A DNA stretch of 64,000 bases from Castanea sativa (GCF_040712315.1 NC_134020.1:52809751-52873750); one strand, 5' to 3'; counted from the stretch's first letter, positions 46,450-58,475 are shown. Translations and numbers: made by a program. The notes: generated by a model from the letters alone, not told the origin.

Positions 46450-46960
46450 TATTCAATAGTCTTATTCAATCCACATTGGTTCTATTCAATCCATTTTGTC
46501 CTCTTTGGTCCAATTTGGTCATATTCGGTCCTATTTAGTTTGTTCAGTCCACTAAATTTCTATTTGGTCCATTCAGTCCACATTGTCTCTATTTGGTTCG
46601 CTTAGGTTTTATATTTGGTCCAATTTGGTTCTATTTGGTCTATTCTGTCCACCTCGATCTACTTAGTCCTATTTGGTCCACTTTGGTCCTATTCGGTCCA
46701 TTTTGGTCTAAGTCCGTCCATTTTGTCCACCTCAGTTCTATTCAGTCCATTCAGTCTACATTAGTCTTATTTAGTCTACTTCGGTCATATTCAGTTTTAT
46801 TTGGTCTCATTCAGTCCATTATGTCCATATCAGTCTATTTGGTCCTATTCGGTCTATCTTGTTCCTATATGGTCCATTTGGTCATATTCTATCCATTTGT
46901 TCCAGTCAGATCACTTTGGTTCAATATTATGGTCCACTTGATCTATTTTTGTGTACTTAC
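46450..46960. repeat. Degenerate tandem repeat with about 10-bp period (TTTGGTCCTA / TTCGGTCCAT)
   Basis: Some 45-50 imperfect units, spaced 9-11 bp, all built on GGTCC or AGTCC followed by TATT or ATTT. Scattered units begin near 46190. The long frame 46593-46964 is a by-product of the repeat and not a gene. Confidence 0.8.
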
Positions 46961-47990
46961 ATAATAGGAAAAGACATATTTGGGTTGAAAGAACCTAATC
47001 TAAATCCAAATTTATTAAAAAAAAAAGTCTCAAACTCATAATATTTAAAATCTTAAGCATAACATATATAGTTGCTGCGCTTTTGTTGAGTCACATTAAT
47101 GTAGCATTTCAATCCACTTAGGTACAACTAAATTTAAGTAAAAGTCTTTCTAAATATAAAGGCTATGAATATATAAATGTAATCTTTATGGCAATTATTC
47201 ATTTGTTTAAAAGTCATTACTTTTAAATGAATTGCAATGAGATTGATTATACATTTAAGCAAAATAAATAAATATATACATATATGTATGTAAGTATATA
47301 TTCAGCAAAAAAAGGGGAAAATGGCCTATAACCAATTGATTATGACTGAAGTGAAGACCCCTATTCTGCTAAGGCATTAAGAGAATATAGAGCTCATATG
47401 AGTCACCAAAAATATGTAACGAGGCCTAGAGCAAGTATTTCGTGATTATGCATGGCCATTGCAGCCAGCATTGTTATTTGCATAACCAAAAACTATGTAG
47501 GGGAAATGGATCTTTATTCCCTCATTATCCATGCAAAGGAAAGAATATGTTATTCTCTCATCGAATGTCACAAAGGCGAGCTATTAATCATTGCTTCGAT
47601 TGTGGTTTACTGATAATTCAATTTAAAAGTTTATTTAGCGGTGAACAAATTAGAGACGTCCACAGTGGAAGATCAAAGAAAGCATTAGGTTTAAAGAAAT
47701 AATCCAATCTGTAACCATGAATATTGAAAAGAGGCTTAACAAGGGTTCAAGATCAGATATTAATACTAGGACATCCCCTATAGATTTTGGACAGACCATA
47801 TTGACAGAGTAGCCAGTAGTATAATTCTGTTTATGTATCCTTGAAGACCACAGTGAGTCCGTGACAAAAGCTGCTATCAATTAGGTAAACATGGCGTGTC
47901 AACTGTAATGTTGTAACTAAATTGGTTTAGAAGGAATGTGTATGTGTCTGATATATTGATATAAGGTTCTGCAACCTATTTTCTTGAACC
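46961..47990. other. No gene seen
   Basis: Moderate base composition but only short frames (47442-47702 plus, 47650-47880 minus) without motifs. Confidence 0.5.
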
Positions 47991-48004
47991 TTAGAAGGCC
48001 ATTT

Positions 48005-48110
48005 ACTCTTTTTGTTTTTGGATAATTCCATAATTGGGGGAGGGGGATTTGAACCTAGATGTCTCCGTTGGAAATACTAATAGGTACTAGTAGGGCTACA
48101 AGACTTTTGA
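48005..48110 (-). mobile_element. tRNA-derived SINE, third family
   Basis: Minus strand reads GTCTTGTAGCCCTACTAG and AGGTTCAAATCCCC, box A/B-like. TTAGAAGGCCATTT (47991-48004) and TTAGAAGGTCATTT (48111-48124) flank it. Confidence 0.7.
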
Positions 48111-48468
48111 TTAGAAGGTCATTTTCTGTTAATGCTAAATAAATTAATTGTATATAATTACTGTAAAACAAAATTTGAGACCAATGGTATGTAATATGAC
48201 AGTGCATGTAGCTATTTGATATGAAGAAACAAGTGAAAAGGAATTGAAATAAAGAAACTAGAGACAGTTTATAAGCATGTTAATTAAGACAATTGAATTA
48301 CATTTTGTAGCATTAGCACTAATAGGCTATATATAATACCAAAATATGGCATCATCAACTTATTCTAACACAAATAATCCCTTGTTATACTTGCTAGGGT
48401 TGTAAAGGGACAGGATTATTTCCACCCAAAAATTGTATAAATTTTACCCAAAAAATAAAATTACTCTT

Positions 48469-49422
48469 CTAATTGAATCTGATTTGGTTTTTTGGCTGTT
48501 TATCAGGGTGGAAGAGACCAAAGTGTCGCTTAGTTTCTTCAGGGCCTTTTTTGTTTTCATCAAACATAGCAAACAAATAAGTTTGTATAGCTTGTCCAGG
48601 CCTCTTTGGAGTCCCACTGTTCACATGATTGATCAAATTCTGGTAGTAAGTGGTAGCATTATCAATTGTTGCAGCAGCATGACCCTCAGATGGCCAACCG
48701 CTCTCTGATACAACTACCTTCACATTGGAACCACCTGATTTCTTAGGGGCAGAATAGAGAGCATCCAAGATTGCATCAAAGAGATTTTGGTATCCATACT
48801 CACCATCTTGTACCACAACCCCTGGTGATTTTAATAAGGCATAGTCTAAACTGATGCTTTGTGTCTAATCAATGTAGCTAAAGTATGGGTACACATTCGC
48901 AAAAAGTGGTGCCCCATTGTTTGCTAGGAAGGAAATGACTGAGGCCATGTATGAACTTGCACTGTCACTGAATGAGCCTGCTGATGGAGGGTATGCATTG
49001 CCCAACAGTGACATATCTATTGATGTTGAAATCTTAATTTGGTCTTGTAAATTGGCTGAGACAATTGCATTTGAATGTTCTGCATGGCTGGTACAACATA
49101 ATGGGCCCTTCCATCATTAGGCTTTATTTCATTCCCGACAGCAAAGTACTTATATGTGACATCTGGGTAGTTCAGTACATTTTGCCGGGCCCAATCATTT
49201 GCGGTTGCAGCATCAGAAAGGGCTTGAAGTTTATCATTAGTGACATCCAAGATCAATTCTATGTTGGATCCTCTAAGGGCCTCCAAGATTGCTGGATTTG
49301 GACCATAAATTCTCATTTTTCCAATGCCATTTGTTCGAAAAAGATTTACAACTTCTTGTTCAGGTGGTAAATTGTCTCCTATCTGTCCATAGCAAACACC
49401 TATGGGTTGTTCACTTGCATCA
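48469..49422 (-). pseudogene. Glucan endo-1,3-beta-glucosidase (GH17) pseudogene
   Basis: Reading the minus strand from about 49422, the main exon of a GH17 beta-1,3-glucanase is plain: IGVCYGQIGDNLPP at the start, the acid/base motif AVGNE, the nucleophile motif [10 protein letters not shown], and the normal C-terminal end NQIRFN before the stop at 48469. An AG acceptor (GATGCAAG) precedes it, as expected after a signal-peptide exon, but no such exon was found upstream. Two lesions break the frame: a one-base loss near 49070 (after VPAMQNIQ, continuing in another frame as NAIVSANLQDQIKISTSID) and an in-frame TAG at 48865-48867 (YFSYID then stop, where the family has GD or GN). If intact it would hydrolyse beta-1,3-glucans outside the cell, as PR-2 proteins do. 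Sequencing error could explain one lesion but hardly both plus the missing exon. Confidence 0.85.
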
Positions 49423-49433
49423 AATTGAACCAA

Positions 49434-50018
49434 GATTTTTTAGTTTTCAACAACAAGACAAAATTGATATTTTTAGTTTTCAAAGACAAGATAACATTCA
49501 TATAATTTACAGTGCTTGTATTTTGGTTAAAATCTAATAAAGTTTGGAATGTTTAAAGTTAAATAGTAAGGTGAGGTGCCCAAATTTGGGCAAGTTAAAG
49601 AACTTATTGCAGTTTTTTATTCTCACCTATTCAAAAGTCAAGAGGGTAGTTTCTTTCTACAATAATGTTTACCTAATTAATATATTGGTTTTCCCTAAGA
49701 GCAGGCAAAATGTAATATGTGTTGGGTACGTGAATATGGGTAATTGTGCCTTTATTATTATTAAAACTTGAGTTGTCTTGATATATACAATCTCATCCTA
49801 ATCCAACATGTTCACAAAAGAAACTCCATGAACCTATTAAAATACTTAAAACAGATAAAAAAAAAAAAGAAATTCTAATTAAAGACCAACATTGGTTTGA
49901 CCTAAACTCTAAACCCTACCAGGTTACTAAATGGGTAAGGTACGAGTCAAAGGTTTTTCAAATTATTCTTTTAGGTTCTAAGGATTTAGATTAAATGTTT
50001 AGAATCATGGTTGCATTG
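49434..50018. other. No gene seen upstream of the glucanase pseudogene
   Basis: The signal-peptide exon and promoter expected for a GH17 gene were looked for on the minus strand and not found. Confidence 0.5.
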
Positions 50019-50855
50019 TGTTGGCAAACCGAGAGCAAAACAAGTCTAGTTTAAGTGTTTAGAGTGTGCTTAAATAAGTATGTTTCAAGATTTAAACTCC
50101 AGTTGATTGCAAAAAAGAAGAAGTCAAGTTCTGCCTTTCTTGACCGATCAAAAAATAGACTCGACCAATTGAAAATCGAAGATTGGGTTTTTTGCAGAAG
50201 GTTATTTCAGTCCAATCACAACAAAAACATTTAGAGTTTCACTTAAAACTTCTCCGCATATAAAAAGAAAACCTTAGCTATGTTTTGGAGACTTTTGGAA
50301 GACTTGTGTGTTACTCTTTGTGAGATTTGAGAGGTTCTGTACTTTCTAACTACACAAGATTTTTCCGGAGCTTAAACTACAATCAAGGATTGGTAGAGTT
50401 AGTTGCTGCATTCAAGATCAACTATTGATGGTGATCTGAAACCTTTGAGTGGAGTCTCGAAGTCACAAGCAATGGTGTGCTTGTGTTGCTGTTAATCCAA
50501 AAAAGAGAAGGAGTCCGTGGATTCAGAGCTTGCCCGTGGTTGTGTCAGTAAGTTACTACTGGAGGTAGCATTAAATTTAGGGTTAAATCTTTTGTAAAAA
50601 CTTCAATTTTCTTATAGGGGATTTGGTTTACCTTGAGGATAATTAGGTCAAATCCTTCCCAGTTTTTTATCTTGAAACAGGTTAGTTTCATTGGTTTTCC
50701 TGGGTAATCATATTGAGGTGTTATTTACTTTTCCGCATCTTTACATGATATAATTCATTTGTGTTTAGCCTAGATCTAAAAATTAATCTAAGTAATCACC
50801 TGGTTAATATATTAGGTTAAACAATCTAGTTTAAAGGGTTCTAAACAAACTCTCA
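50019..50855 (+). mobile_element. 5' LTR of a Copia-type retrotransposon
   Basis: Begins TGTTGGCAAACCGAGAG and ends ACTCTCA, directly before a primer binding site. It contains a TATA-like CATATAAAAAG (about 50258). A related LTR in the opposite direction lies at 63350-64000, sharing GTGAGATTTGAGAGGT and the CTTCAATT...CCTTGAGGATAA region. Confidence 0.7.
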
Positions 50856-50856
50856 T

Positions 50857-50869
50857 TTGGTATTAGAGC
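50857..50869 (+). mobile_element. Primer binding site (initiator tRNA-Met type)
   Basis: TTGGTATTAGAGC differs by one base from TTGGTATCAGAGC, the usual plant Copia primer site, and lies two bases after the LTR end. Confidence 0.75.
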
Positions 50870-52091
50870 AGGTTAGCTCTTGTTTTTAGGTATCTTTACC
50901 TAGAGTTGATCCTTGATCCCTACTGTCATGGAATATGACCACTCTCTTGTAGTGTGTGCACTTTAAGTGTTTTATAAAATGCCCAAATGATATTTTTTAG
51001 CTATTTTGGACTCCGATGAGTACCAGTTTTTGGGGATTACCATGATTATGCATATTTATCATGTTTTGATCATTGGTTGTGTGTTTTACATATTTTGCCC
51101 CATGAGTGCTTGCTCATGCATCTGAAATGCACACTAGATGCACATTTATTGCACACACTCTAACACTTGACATGTTTTGTATTTATTCATGCTAGTTAAG
51201 TTTTTTTTTAGACATTTTTAGCACATGTAACATGTTCTTGTGTCTATGTCATGCCTAGGTCTATATCATGTTTCATCATCCTTAGTATGTGATGTTTACT
51301 TTACGCTATGTAGCATAGTGTCTTTAAGATGTTTTATCTTTTGTTTGAACTTTATTTTCTCATTCATCTTGCACCCCTCATGCATCATTTTTTACCCTTG
51401 TTCATATCTCATTTTCTTTCCCTTCTTCCTCTTGATTCATTTGTCTATTCGTGACAAAAAGGGAGAGAGTATACTAGAGAGTATATCGGTGTGTATTGTC
51501 ATTTTTATATGACTCATGTGTACATTCTTAGAGAGAGAAATTTTACCTCGTGCACATTCGTAGGGGGAGAAAGTCATAGGGGAGATGCATATACTAAGGG
51601 GGAGAAGACATTTTTTATGAGAAAGCTTTGTTTTTGCTTTGTTTTACCTTATGCTTGTTTTCTCGTTACTTTATGGTGCTTTGAGTTATGTTTAGTATCT
51701 ATGCTTTGTTGCTCTCATTGCATCATGTTTGTGTGACATACATACATCCTTATGCTATTGTGCTTTATTAGTTGCATGTTCGGATGATCATTTGCTTTGC
51801 TATATGATTATTGTAGCTATTTCCATATGACTGTCTTGTATGATCAAGTTGCTCATATGTTTCACATTATGTTTACTTGATCGCATTTTTACTTATTACA
51901 TTATACTTGTCATTTTATCACTTGATTTACCTTGAGGGTATAATGTGTTTTGTGCAAGTGTTTTAGGTTACAAGTATATATGTTCCAAGTTTATCACATG
52001 TTTTAGATTTAGGTGTGAGTGAGTTTTGTCATTATTTCCAAACTCACGTTTAAGTTTAGAGTCTGTTATAGGATGTTTTGTCACGGAATAG
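50870..52091 (+). mobile_element. Internal region of a non-autonomous LTR element, no gag or pol
   Basis: About 1.2 kb of T-rich DNA between primer site and polypurine tract. No protease, integrase or reverse transcriptase motif is visible in any frame. The ORFs 51240-51512 and 51491-51736 are low-complexity and not convincing. Confidence 0.55.
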
Positions 52092-52106
52092 CCAAAGGGG
52101 GAGATT
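52092..52106 (+). mobile_element. Polypurine tract
   Basis: CCAAAGGGGGAGATT, the usual plant Copia form of the tract just before a 3' LTR. Confidence 0.6.
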
Positions 52107-52113
52107 AAAAAGT

Positions 52114-53144
52114 TGTGATTTACAACTAAGTTTTATGTTGACTTTATTCCATGACAAAAAATATTGTAATTGCTTTAATTTTATTCTTTGTATTTTGTGG
52201 GATTTTATTGTATTGGGTTTAGTATTAAACTTGTGAAGAATTGAGCATGTATTAGAGGAACAAGTCGATTCCGTGAGAAGATTGCGACAAGCCTACCTGT
52301 GAAAGTGCCACATGAGAAGCACATGCTGGAAGCTGAAGAGTTGTACCAGGCTGTCAATTTCGTGAGTGTCTCATGAGTAAGGCCTTCTCGCGAAATACTC
52401 GCAAAACATTCTGCTTGGAGGAAAGTGTGACTTTCTTACCCTTTACCCATATTATATATACCCTCATTACCCACAAAAGTATAAGAGGCCATTTAGAGAG
52501 AAAAACCTTAGATAGATTTTTTACAACACACACACCCATCTTTTAGAGAGAGAGAGCTACTCATTCTTAGTGAGAAATCATTGTAGCCTCTTCTCCTTCT
52601 CTTTCCCATTATCATACCTTGAGAGGATATTTGTACCCAAATACAACCAAACCTATTCAGAGTGTAGAGAGTGTTTTGGAGCTTGGGAAGTTTTGGGGAT
52701 TTTCCAAAGGAAGCCAGAGAGGCTTGGCAGATGCGATCGGGAGTATTGTGGGATTCAGGAAGTTAGAGAAGACATGACTCCGAGAAGTCCGTTGGTTGCA
52801 GGAGCTTGGAGGGCTCAAGTACATTAGGTAACCTAGGCTTGAAGGGTCTTTTGTTATTCGTTTACTCCAACTTTATTCTCTAGTGGATCGATTTATCGCT
52901 TGAAGGGCGGCAGAGAGGTTTTTCGCCGAGTTCTTCGGTTTCCTCTTCAATAACACGTCTTGGTGTTATCTTGTGTTTGCATCCTTCTTCCCTTACTCTT
53001 GTGCTATACATTTATTGTTTTTTGTTCATGTTTATACATTAGAGTAGTTATCGGTTTATTGTGCACATTTACTCTTGTTCCGCACTTTGATTAAGTAAGA
53101 GTAAAATCAATCTAACTGTAATTTTAATTCAGGTGTCTAAATAA
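52114..53144 (+). mobile_element. LTR of a different family from the 5' LTR
   Basis: Starts TGTGATTTACAACTAAG after the polypurine tract; contains TATATATACCC (about 52454). From 52552 to 53140 it is closely related, in inverted orientation, to 58742-59325 (shared GGCTTGGCAGATGC, CATGACTCCG, TCTAGTGGAT and GGTTTCCTCTTC). It shows no clear match to the LTR at 50019. Confidence 0.6.
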
Positions 53145-53266
53145 AAAACGTACTTGCTAATTTTCTACAATAGTTAATAACTAAGAATCTATTAGTTGAG
53201 AACCTACTAGGAAACTTTAATTGATAGAAAGAAAGGAAAAAAAGAGAAAATTTTAGGAATTATTTT

Positions 53267-53453
53267 AAGAGTAATGCTACCGTCATGAACTATTTTACAA
53301 CATTTTTATAAAATGTTGATATGACCCACCTCTTATTAGTTTTCGTCTAGACTCACCATTAATATCATTTATTCATTTAACTAATAATCACTTATTACAT
53401 TAGCAGTTTGTAAATTTTTTTATAAAATAGTTTGTATTTCTAGCATTATTCTT
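53267..53453. mobile_element. MITE with AAGARTAATGCTA ends
   Basis: Left end AAGAGTAATGCTACC and right end TAGCATTATTCTT are inverted copies. ACTATTTTACAAC and its inverted partner TTATAAAATAGTTTG follow inward. The flanking duplication is unclear. Confidence 0.55.
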
Positions 53454-53848
53454 ATTTTAAATTATTGAATGTCGTGTTGGCTAGACTCATTCCTAGACTC
53501 ATGCCATGATTGATGAGTATTTTCAGAAGGTCCTTTAGTCGTCTTTGACCATGGAACAAGACCATATTTTTCCAAGGTTTGGAACACAAATGATTCAAGT
53601 CATTCAACCAATTCCTTGAAAAGTTAACCAGACCAAACCAATTAAAGACCTGTTCTTATTGCACTAATTAATGAATCTTGAAAGTTTAAATGAGAAAAAT
53701 GACTGTAGATCATTTATCTGATCTGATCTAAAAATGGATAGGATCCCTTAATTGATAGAGTGCCATCTTATAGATCATTGATTATTGTAAAATAAAATTA
53801 ATTGAGTCTTCTTATGTAATTTAGAATTCTAATTATTTTGCTAAATTT

Positions 53849-54003
53849 TTTTTAGAGAGTTTCAACTTATGGTGTCCGCTCTTAATGATGTTATTTATCA
53901 TCAGATTAAGATACTAATTAGTTTTTGGTATAAGCGGGGATTGAACCCTAGATCTCTTATTCAACCATCTGAGACTTTACTAGTTGAGCTAACTGGAATC
54001 CAC
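53849..54003 (-). mobile_element. tRNA-derived SINE with 17-bp target duplication
   Basis: Minus strand: GGATTCCAGTTAGCTCAACT (box A-like) and AGGGTTCAATCCCCGC (box B-like), tail toward 53849. ATTATTTTGCTAAATTT (53832-53848) and ATTATTTCGCTAAATTT (54004-54020) flank it. Confidence 0.8.
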
Positions 54004-54900
54004 ATTATTTCGCTAAATTTAATTGTTTGAATGAAAGGTATACGGTCCACAAGACATTCATAATGTTATTCAGAAAAAAATATAAGGTCCACATGAATAC
54101 ACCGTCTTTTTTCTAACAAAATTTCCAATTATTAAACCTATATTAAAAAAAAAAAGAATTCCAATTAGTGAACCCATTCCTACAAATGCAATCTGACCTA
54201 ACCCATTGAGCACCAACTCTGAAGACAGAAATGCACTAGTGGCATCTGAGCCATTTTCTGATTATGACTCTTTCCAAGAAGTGGTTTCAATCCAAATTGC
54301 ACTAGGGGGTATCAGCTTTAGCAAAAAGAGAAAAGTGGGTATTTGATAAGTCATGGTATGGTCCATTGTCATAGGTAGCATATACCATATTTGGTTAAGG
54401 GCCAATGCTAGGAAGTAGTCCATATATTCTTTTGGTCTTTGATTCAAGAAGTCCAATTCTCAATAGCTTTGAAGTCTACAAATTGCTCATTCTATAGGCC
54501 CAGACCCATGCAAAGGTATCTAAATTATTAAATTATATGGCCCTTTCTAAGGACCCTAACAAGAAGACAACAAAAATTATGGTCTTTCTTTCCCTAGATG
54601 TAACAGAAGTACTCAGTATGAGCTAAGGTTGAATCATTTTTATATGCATGTGGGTCCTAAACATGCACAAATATTCTGATTCCCACTAATGGACGGTAAA
54701 GGAAGGCATGGTGTGTGTGAGAGAGTTTTACATCAATGGCTAGCAAAGCTCTATGTACTAAGATTTACAGTGGAAATCTTTTATCCATCTGAGGAAAGTT
54801 GCCCTACATCAATACATCATGGATTTTGTCTTTCTTAGCTAGCGTAGCTATAGGTCATGTACCATTCCCACTAGTCCATTCATCATTCAGCTCAAATTCA

Positions 54901-54908
54901 TATATAAA
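54901..54908 (+). promoter_or_regulatory. TATA box of the small coiled-coil gene
   Basis: TATATAAA followed about 30 bp later by a GA microsatellite leader, then a donor at 54991. Position and order fit a core promoter for the gene at 55829. Confidence 0.5.
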
Positions 54909-55440
54909 TCGTGCAGGGGCACCACACAGAGAGAGAGAGAGAGAGAGAGAGGATTAGGGGCAAGCAGTGCTTGGTGGAGAATAAAAAAACGTAAGGTCTG
55001 TTATCTAGTATTACTGTTGATGATATTTTACAGTTTAATTCATTTCAGAAAGATTTTTACAATTTTTGAGTATTTTTATTGTCTGAAAGTTCTCTTCCTT
55101 GGATCCCATAAAAATTTAATAAAAAAAAAAAATCTGAAGAAGATTTGCTATATAAAAAAAAAAAAAAAAAAGAGTTCGGTTACACATATTACTAAAAATT
55201 TCAATTAAGTTGCAACACTGTTTATCTTTTTGTCTCATTTTATTTTATTTTGCTTTTCCTTAAAAAAACAAGATTTTAGTAAGTTTTATGTTATTATGAA
55301 TTATCAAATGGGAGGAATTTTATCCCATAATTTTCAGAATTAACATGCTAGAAATATGTCTAACCAAAGATTTCTAGTTTGACATGTTGGAGACATACGG
55401 AACCATATCATTAAATGGGCCAATTTTTTTAATTTTCATA

Positions 55441-55471
<31 letters not shown>

Positions 55472-55828
55472 TTTTCCTTGGACACATCATTGATTTGGGT
55501 ATAAAACACAAATTTTCAGCCTAGACTGCAAAATTCACATTCCCCAAAATATAGTAAGCATTTTTATTTTAAAACTGAAAATTTTAATTTATCATGTTAT
55601 GATTATGAATAGGCTCATGCATATTTCACATCCAATACATTAGTATATTATGAATCGGGGAAGAAAATAAACTAACCCATTGTCAATTTTTTAAGGTTTA
55701 TATTTTTATTAATGATTTTAAGTTTCTTTCAATGAACTTTTAGTACATTTATTTTGTTATGGTATACTTTCTGAGATCTTTGAGTCTTTAACTCTTTTTA
55801 TTTTTTTTTATAGAAATTCGTGAAAGTT

Positions 55829-56985
55829 ATGGAAGGTGGCAGTTCAAAAAATTTCGCAGGTACTATATTCTTCTTTGCTCCCTATTCCAATTTTGATGTG
55901 TAATCCCTTTGTGTTTTTTTGCTGAATAATCCCTTTGTGTTTTTAGAATGGACAAAAACAAAGATGTCCTTAAATTATTAGTCTTGAATAGCAATAGCTA
56001 CTTCTTGCCTGAGATTTCGATGTCGTGTTAACACAAAAATAGAAATTTTTTTCAATTTTTAAATTTGTACATTTTTGCATCAATTGTGAATATATTAATG
56101 GAATAATAGTATAAAAGAAAGTGAAAGAATATTTAGTACCTACAAAATACATGCTTCTTCCTAAATAATAATTTCGCTTTAAAAAAAATACAAGTTTTAA
56201 GTTGTAACTTGTATAAAAAAAGTCCCATCTATATATCTCAATATACTAATTTCCTAATATTATCTTCTACTTTTATATTGAAAAGTATATAATCGCCCAT
56301 ACTTTATTGTAATAAATATATAAAATTGAAAAAAATTTAATTCCTGTTTTTGGCAATGGACTATTATTTAGAGGTAAAATGGAGATTGTTTTATAGGGAG
56401 GGGGAGTAATATCTTAAACATTTTTTTTTTTTGAGGCAAATATCTTAAACATTTTTATTTGAAGTGGTTCATTTCTTCTTAACATGGCAGGCTGAGCCCT
56501 ACATTTATTGTAAAAACGGGTTAAATAGGTTTTTAGAGTAGGATGTCAAACACCATCAATTGGGACACAGAAATTCAGAAATCCCAAGAGGGGATTGGTA
56601 CCTTTAATCCTTGATAGCAAAGTACACACACACACACACATATAAGTTCTGATCAAATAAAATCTGGACTTCAAGATAGTTTTGTTTTTCACATTAATTG
56701 TTAACATGAATTATATGACAAAACCTTACAATTTTAGCTACGAAAACACCGGACTTGGAGGTGCTACGTAAGCAGCTTGAGGAGAAAAGTGCAAAGATTG
56801 AAGAGCTCAAGAAACAAATTGAAGAAACTAAGCATCTTCTGGAAAATAAAAAGAAGAAAGCTCCAAATCAGGACCAAAAGGAAGCTTTCAAGAAGTTGTG
56901 CGAGAAATATAATGGCATGAGAGAGGAATATAATGCATTGTTGGCCAAGAAGTCAAGGAAACAAGAGACAAACGATCCCATCTAG
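55829..56985 (+). CDS. Small lysine/glutamate-rich coiled-coil protein, 92 aa, two coding exons
   Basis: Exon 55829-55859 (MEGGSSKNFA) is joined by a GT-AG intron to 56738-56985, with the split codon restored in frame. Residues 17-45 show a heptad pattern with L17, L20, L24, I31, L34, I38 and L45 at a/d positions. A K-rich linker (48-51) and a second helical stretch (56-82) follow. There is no signal peptide, membrane segment or known motif, and I do not recognise the family. A noncoding first exon (about 54935-54990, donor GTAAGG at 54991, acceptor ending 55813) and a TATA box at 54901 make a coherent gene model. Lys/Glu-rich codons kept open to a natural stop support a real gene; a fragment of a larger coiled-coil protein cannot be excluded. 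Confidence 0.6.
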
Positions 56986-58019
56986 TCTCAAAATTGCTGC
57001 TATATATAGACGACTTAGCTAGCTAGCAAGCAAGCAAAAGTACTAGTATGCTTCTTTAGTAATTATCATATGCTTTCTTTTAAAAAGGAGAGCTGGAAGT
57101 TATGTGGGGTAACATGAATGATATATATTCTACTTATCTTTTTGTACATGTTTGTTGCTAAGCTTGACTAATATTAGATTTTGAGGGAATCATATAATTT
57201 ATCCCTTGTGGTTTGAGCATATAATTTAGTCCACAAACTTTTAAGGGTGTGGATTGTATAGATTGTGATGATGTTTGCGCAGATCCACATGATCATTCTG
57301 TTGAAAGGTATATGGAAAAGAGTGGTGAGGAAATTTTTTCTTCAAGAAAGTGATGAATGTTTTGTCATTGTATTCTTGAAAATTTTCAAATCAAAAGATT
57401 TTAATGGTACCAGAATATTGTGTTTGAACCATTTTTGAAAATGTTGATAAATATGAGTGAGTTTAGACTAATATTCTAAGAGATATATGCATGTGTATTA
57501 TGAGTAATCATAAAAAATGATAAAATACTAGGATCATGCCTCAATAAGGACTGAAATCAGACCCTAATAAATATTAGAGTGAGCGAGATTAAAAGGTGTA
57601 GAAGAAAATGAGTTATTTTTATAGAAAGGTTCTAGATAATAGGAGATACAATCAAATTTTCTGTTGTATATAGTTTGTAGCCAAGTTTCTAATTTTTCAC
57701 ATATGCTAACTCAAGATTTCCTGCTCTGATACTATATTAAATTACTAATTGTTCTAAAAGTTTAAACTATTGAGATATGATAAATTTAATCATTTAACCA
57801 CAATTTTATCACTCACCCTAACATTTGGGTCCAAACTCCTTTTAATAGGTAAGGTCCAATACATGAAATTTTAGTATGTAATCTTGAAATGAAAGATTAT
57901 CTAAATTCCAACACAATTGGGACTCTCTAATAGAATGAAATCACAAGTTTGTTGTAGGTTATCGACTCATCAAGGGGAAGGGTGTAGAAGGTGAAGAAAG
58001 CAAGGGAGTCAATCTCGTA
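56986..58019. other. 3' flank of the small gene, then no gene seen
   Basis: Includes CTAGCTAGCAAGCAAGCAAA just after the stop; no clear polyadenylation signal, then AT-rich DNA. Confidence 0.5.
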
Positions 58020-58475
58020 CCGGAGGCTATATCGGTTTGAGCAGTGGAACAATATATTTCGGTACTGGTCAATACCACTGTACCGTTTCGTATTTACCGT
58101 TATTTTTTATATTTATAAATATATATTATAATGAATATAAAAATTTACAATAAAACATTACCTCAATTTAGAAAAAATTATTTATGGTTTTATACTTTAG
58201 TATCAATTAAAAGAAAAAAAAAACACAATATAAAAAATAGAAAGCTTAATTGTTCATTGCATACTAAGAAAACAAATAATACTAATAAGTTAATGCAAAT
58301 AAGTTATCATTCTGCCTTTACAAATATTCAAAAATTACAAAACTAATTTTTTTTTTTTACCGGTCAGTATTGCCCGAAATCGGCATGTATGGCCAGTACA
58401 TGACCGGTATTTAAACCGGTACAAAATGTTGGTGTTTTGATACCGGTATATGTACCGGTGCGGTATCAATTACAC
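58020..58475. repeat. ACCGGT-rich element
   Basis: At least five ACCGGT palindromes lie in 58357-58460 (ACCGGTCAG, GACCGGTATT, AAACCGGTAC, TACCGGTATATGTACCGGTG). TATCGGTTTGAGC and GGTACTGG near 58030-58070 may be the opposite end. It looks like a small DNA transposon, but its limits were not fixed. Confidence 0.4.

Noticed and set aside
46593..46964. 123-codon open frame rich in Phe, Leu, Ser and Trp
   Set aside because: It is the translation of the 10-bp-period repeat; it has no ATG at its start, no splice partners and no domain.
51240..51736. Two overlapping open frames in the LTR element interior
   Set aside because: No gag, protease, integrase, reverse transcriptase or RNase H motif; composition is that of the T-rich noncoding interior.
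54262..54456. 64-codon minus-strand open frame near the small gene's promoter
   Set aside because: Short, no motif, antisense to the likely promoter region.
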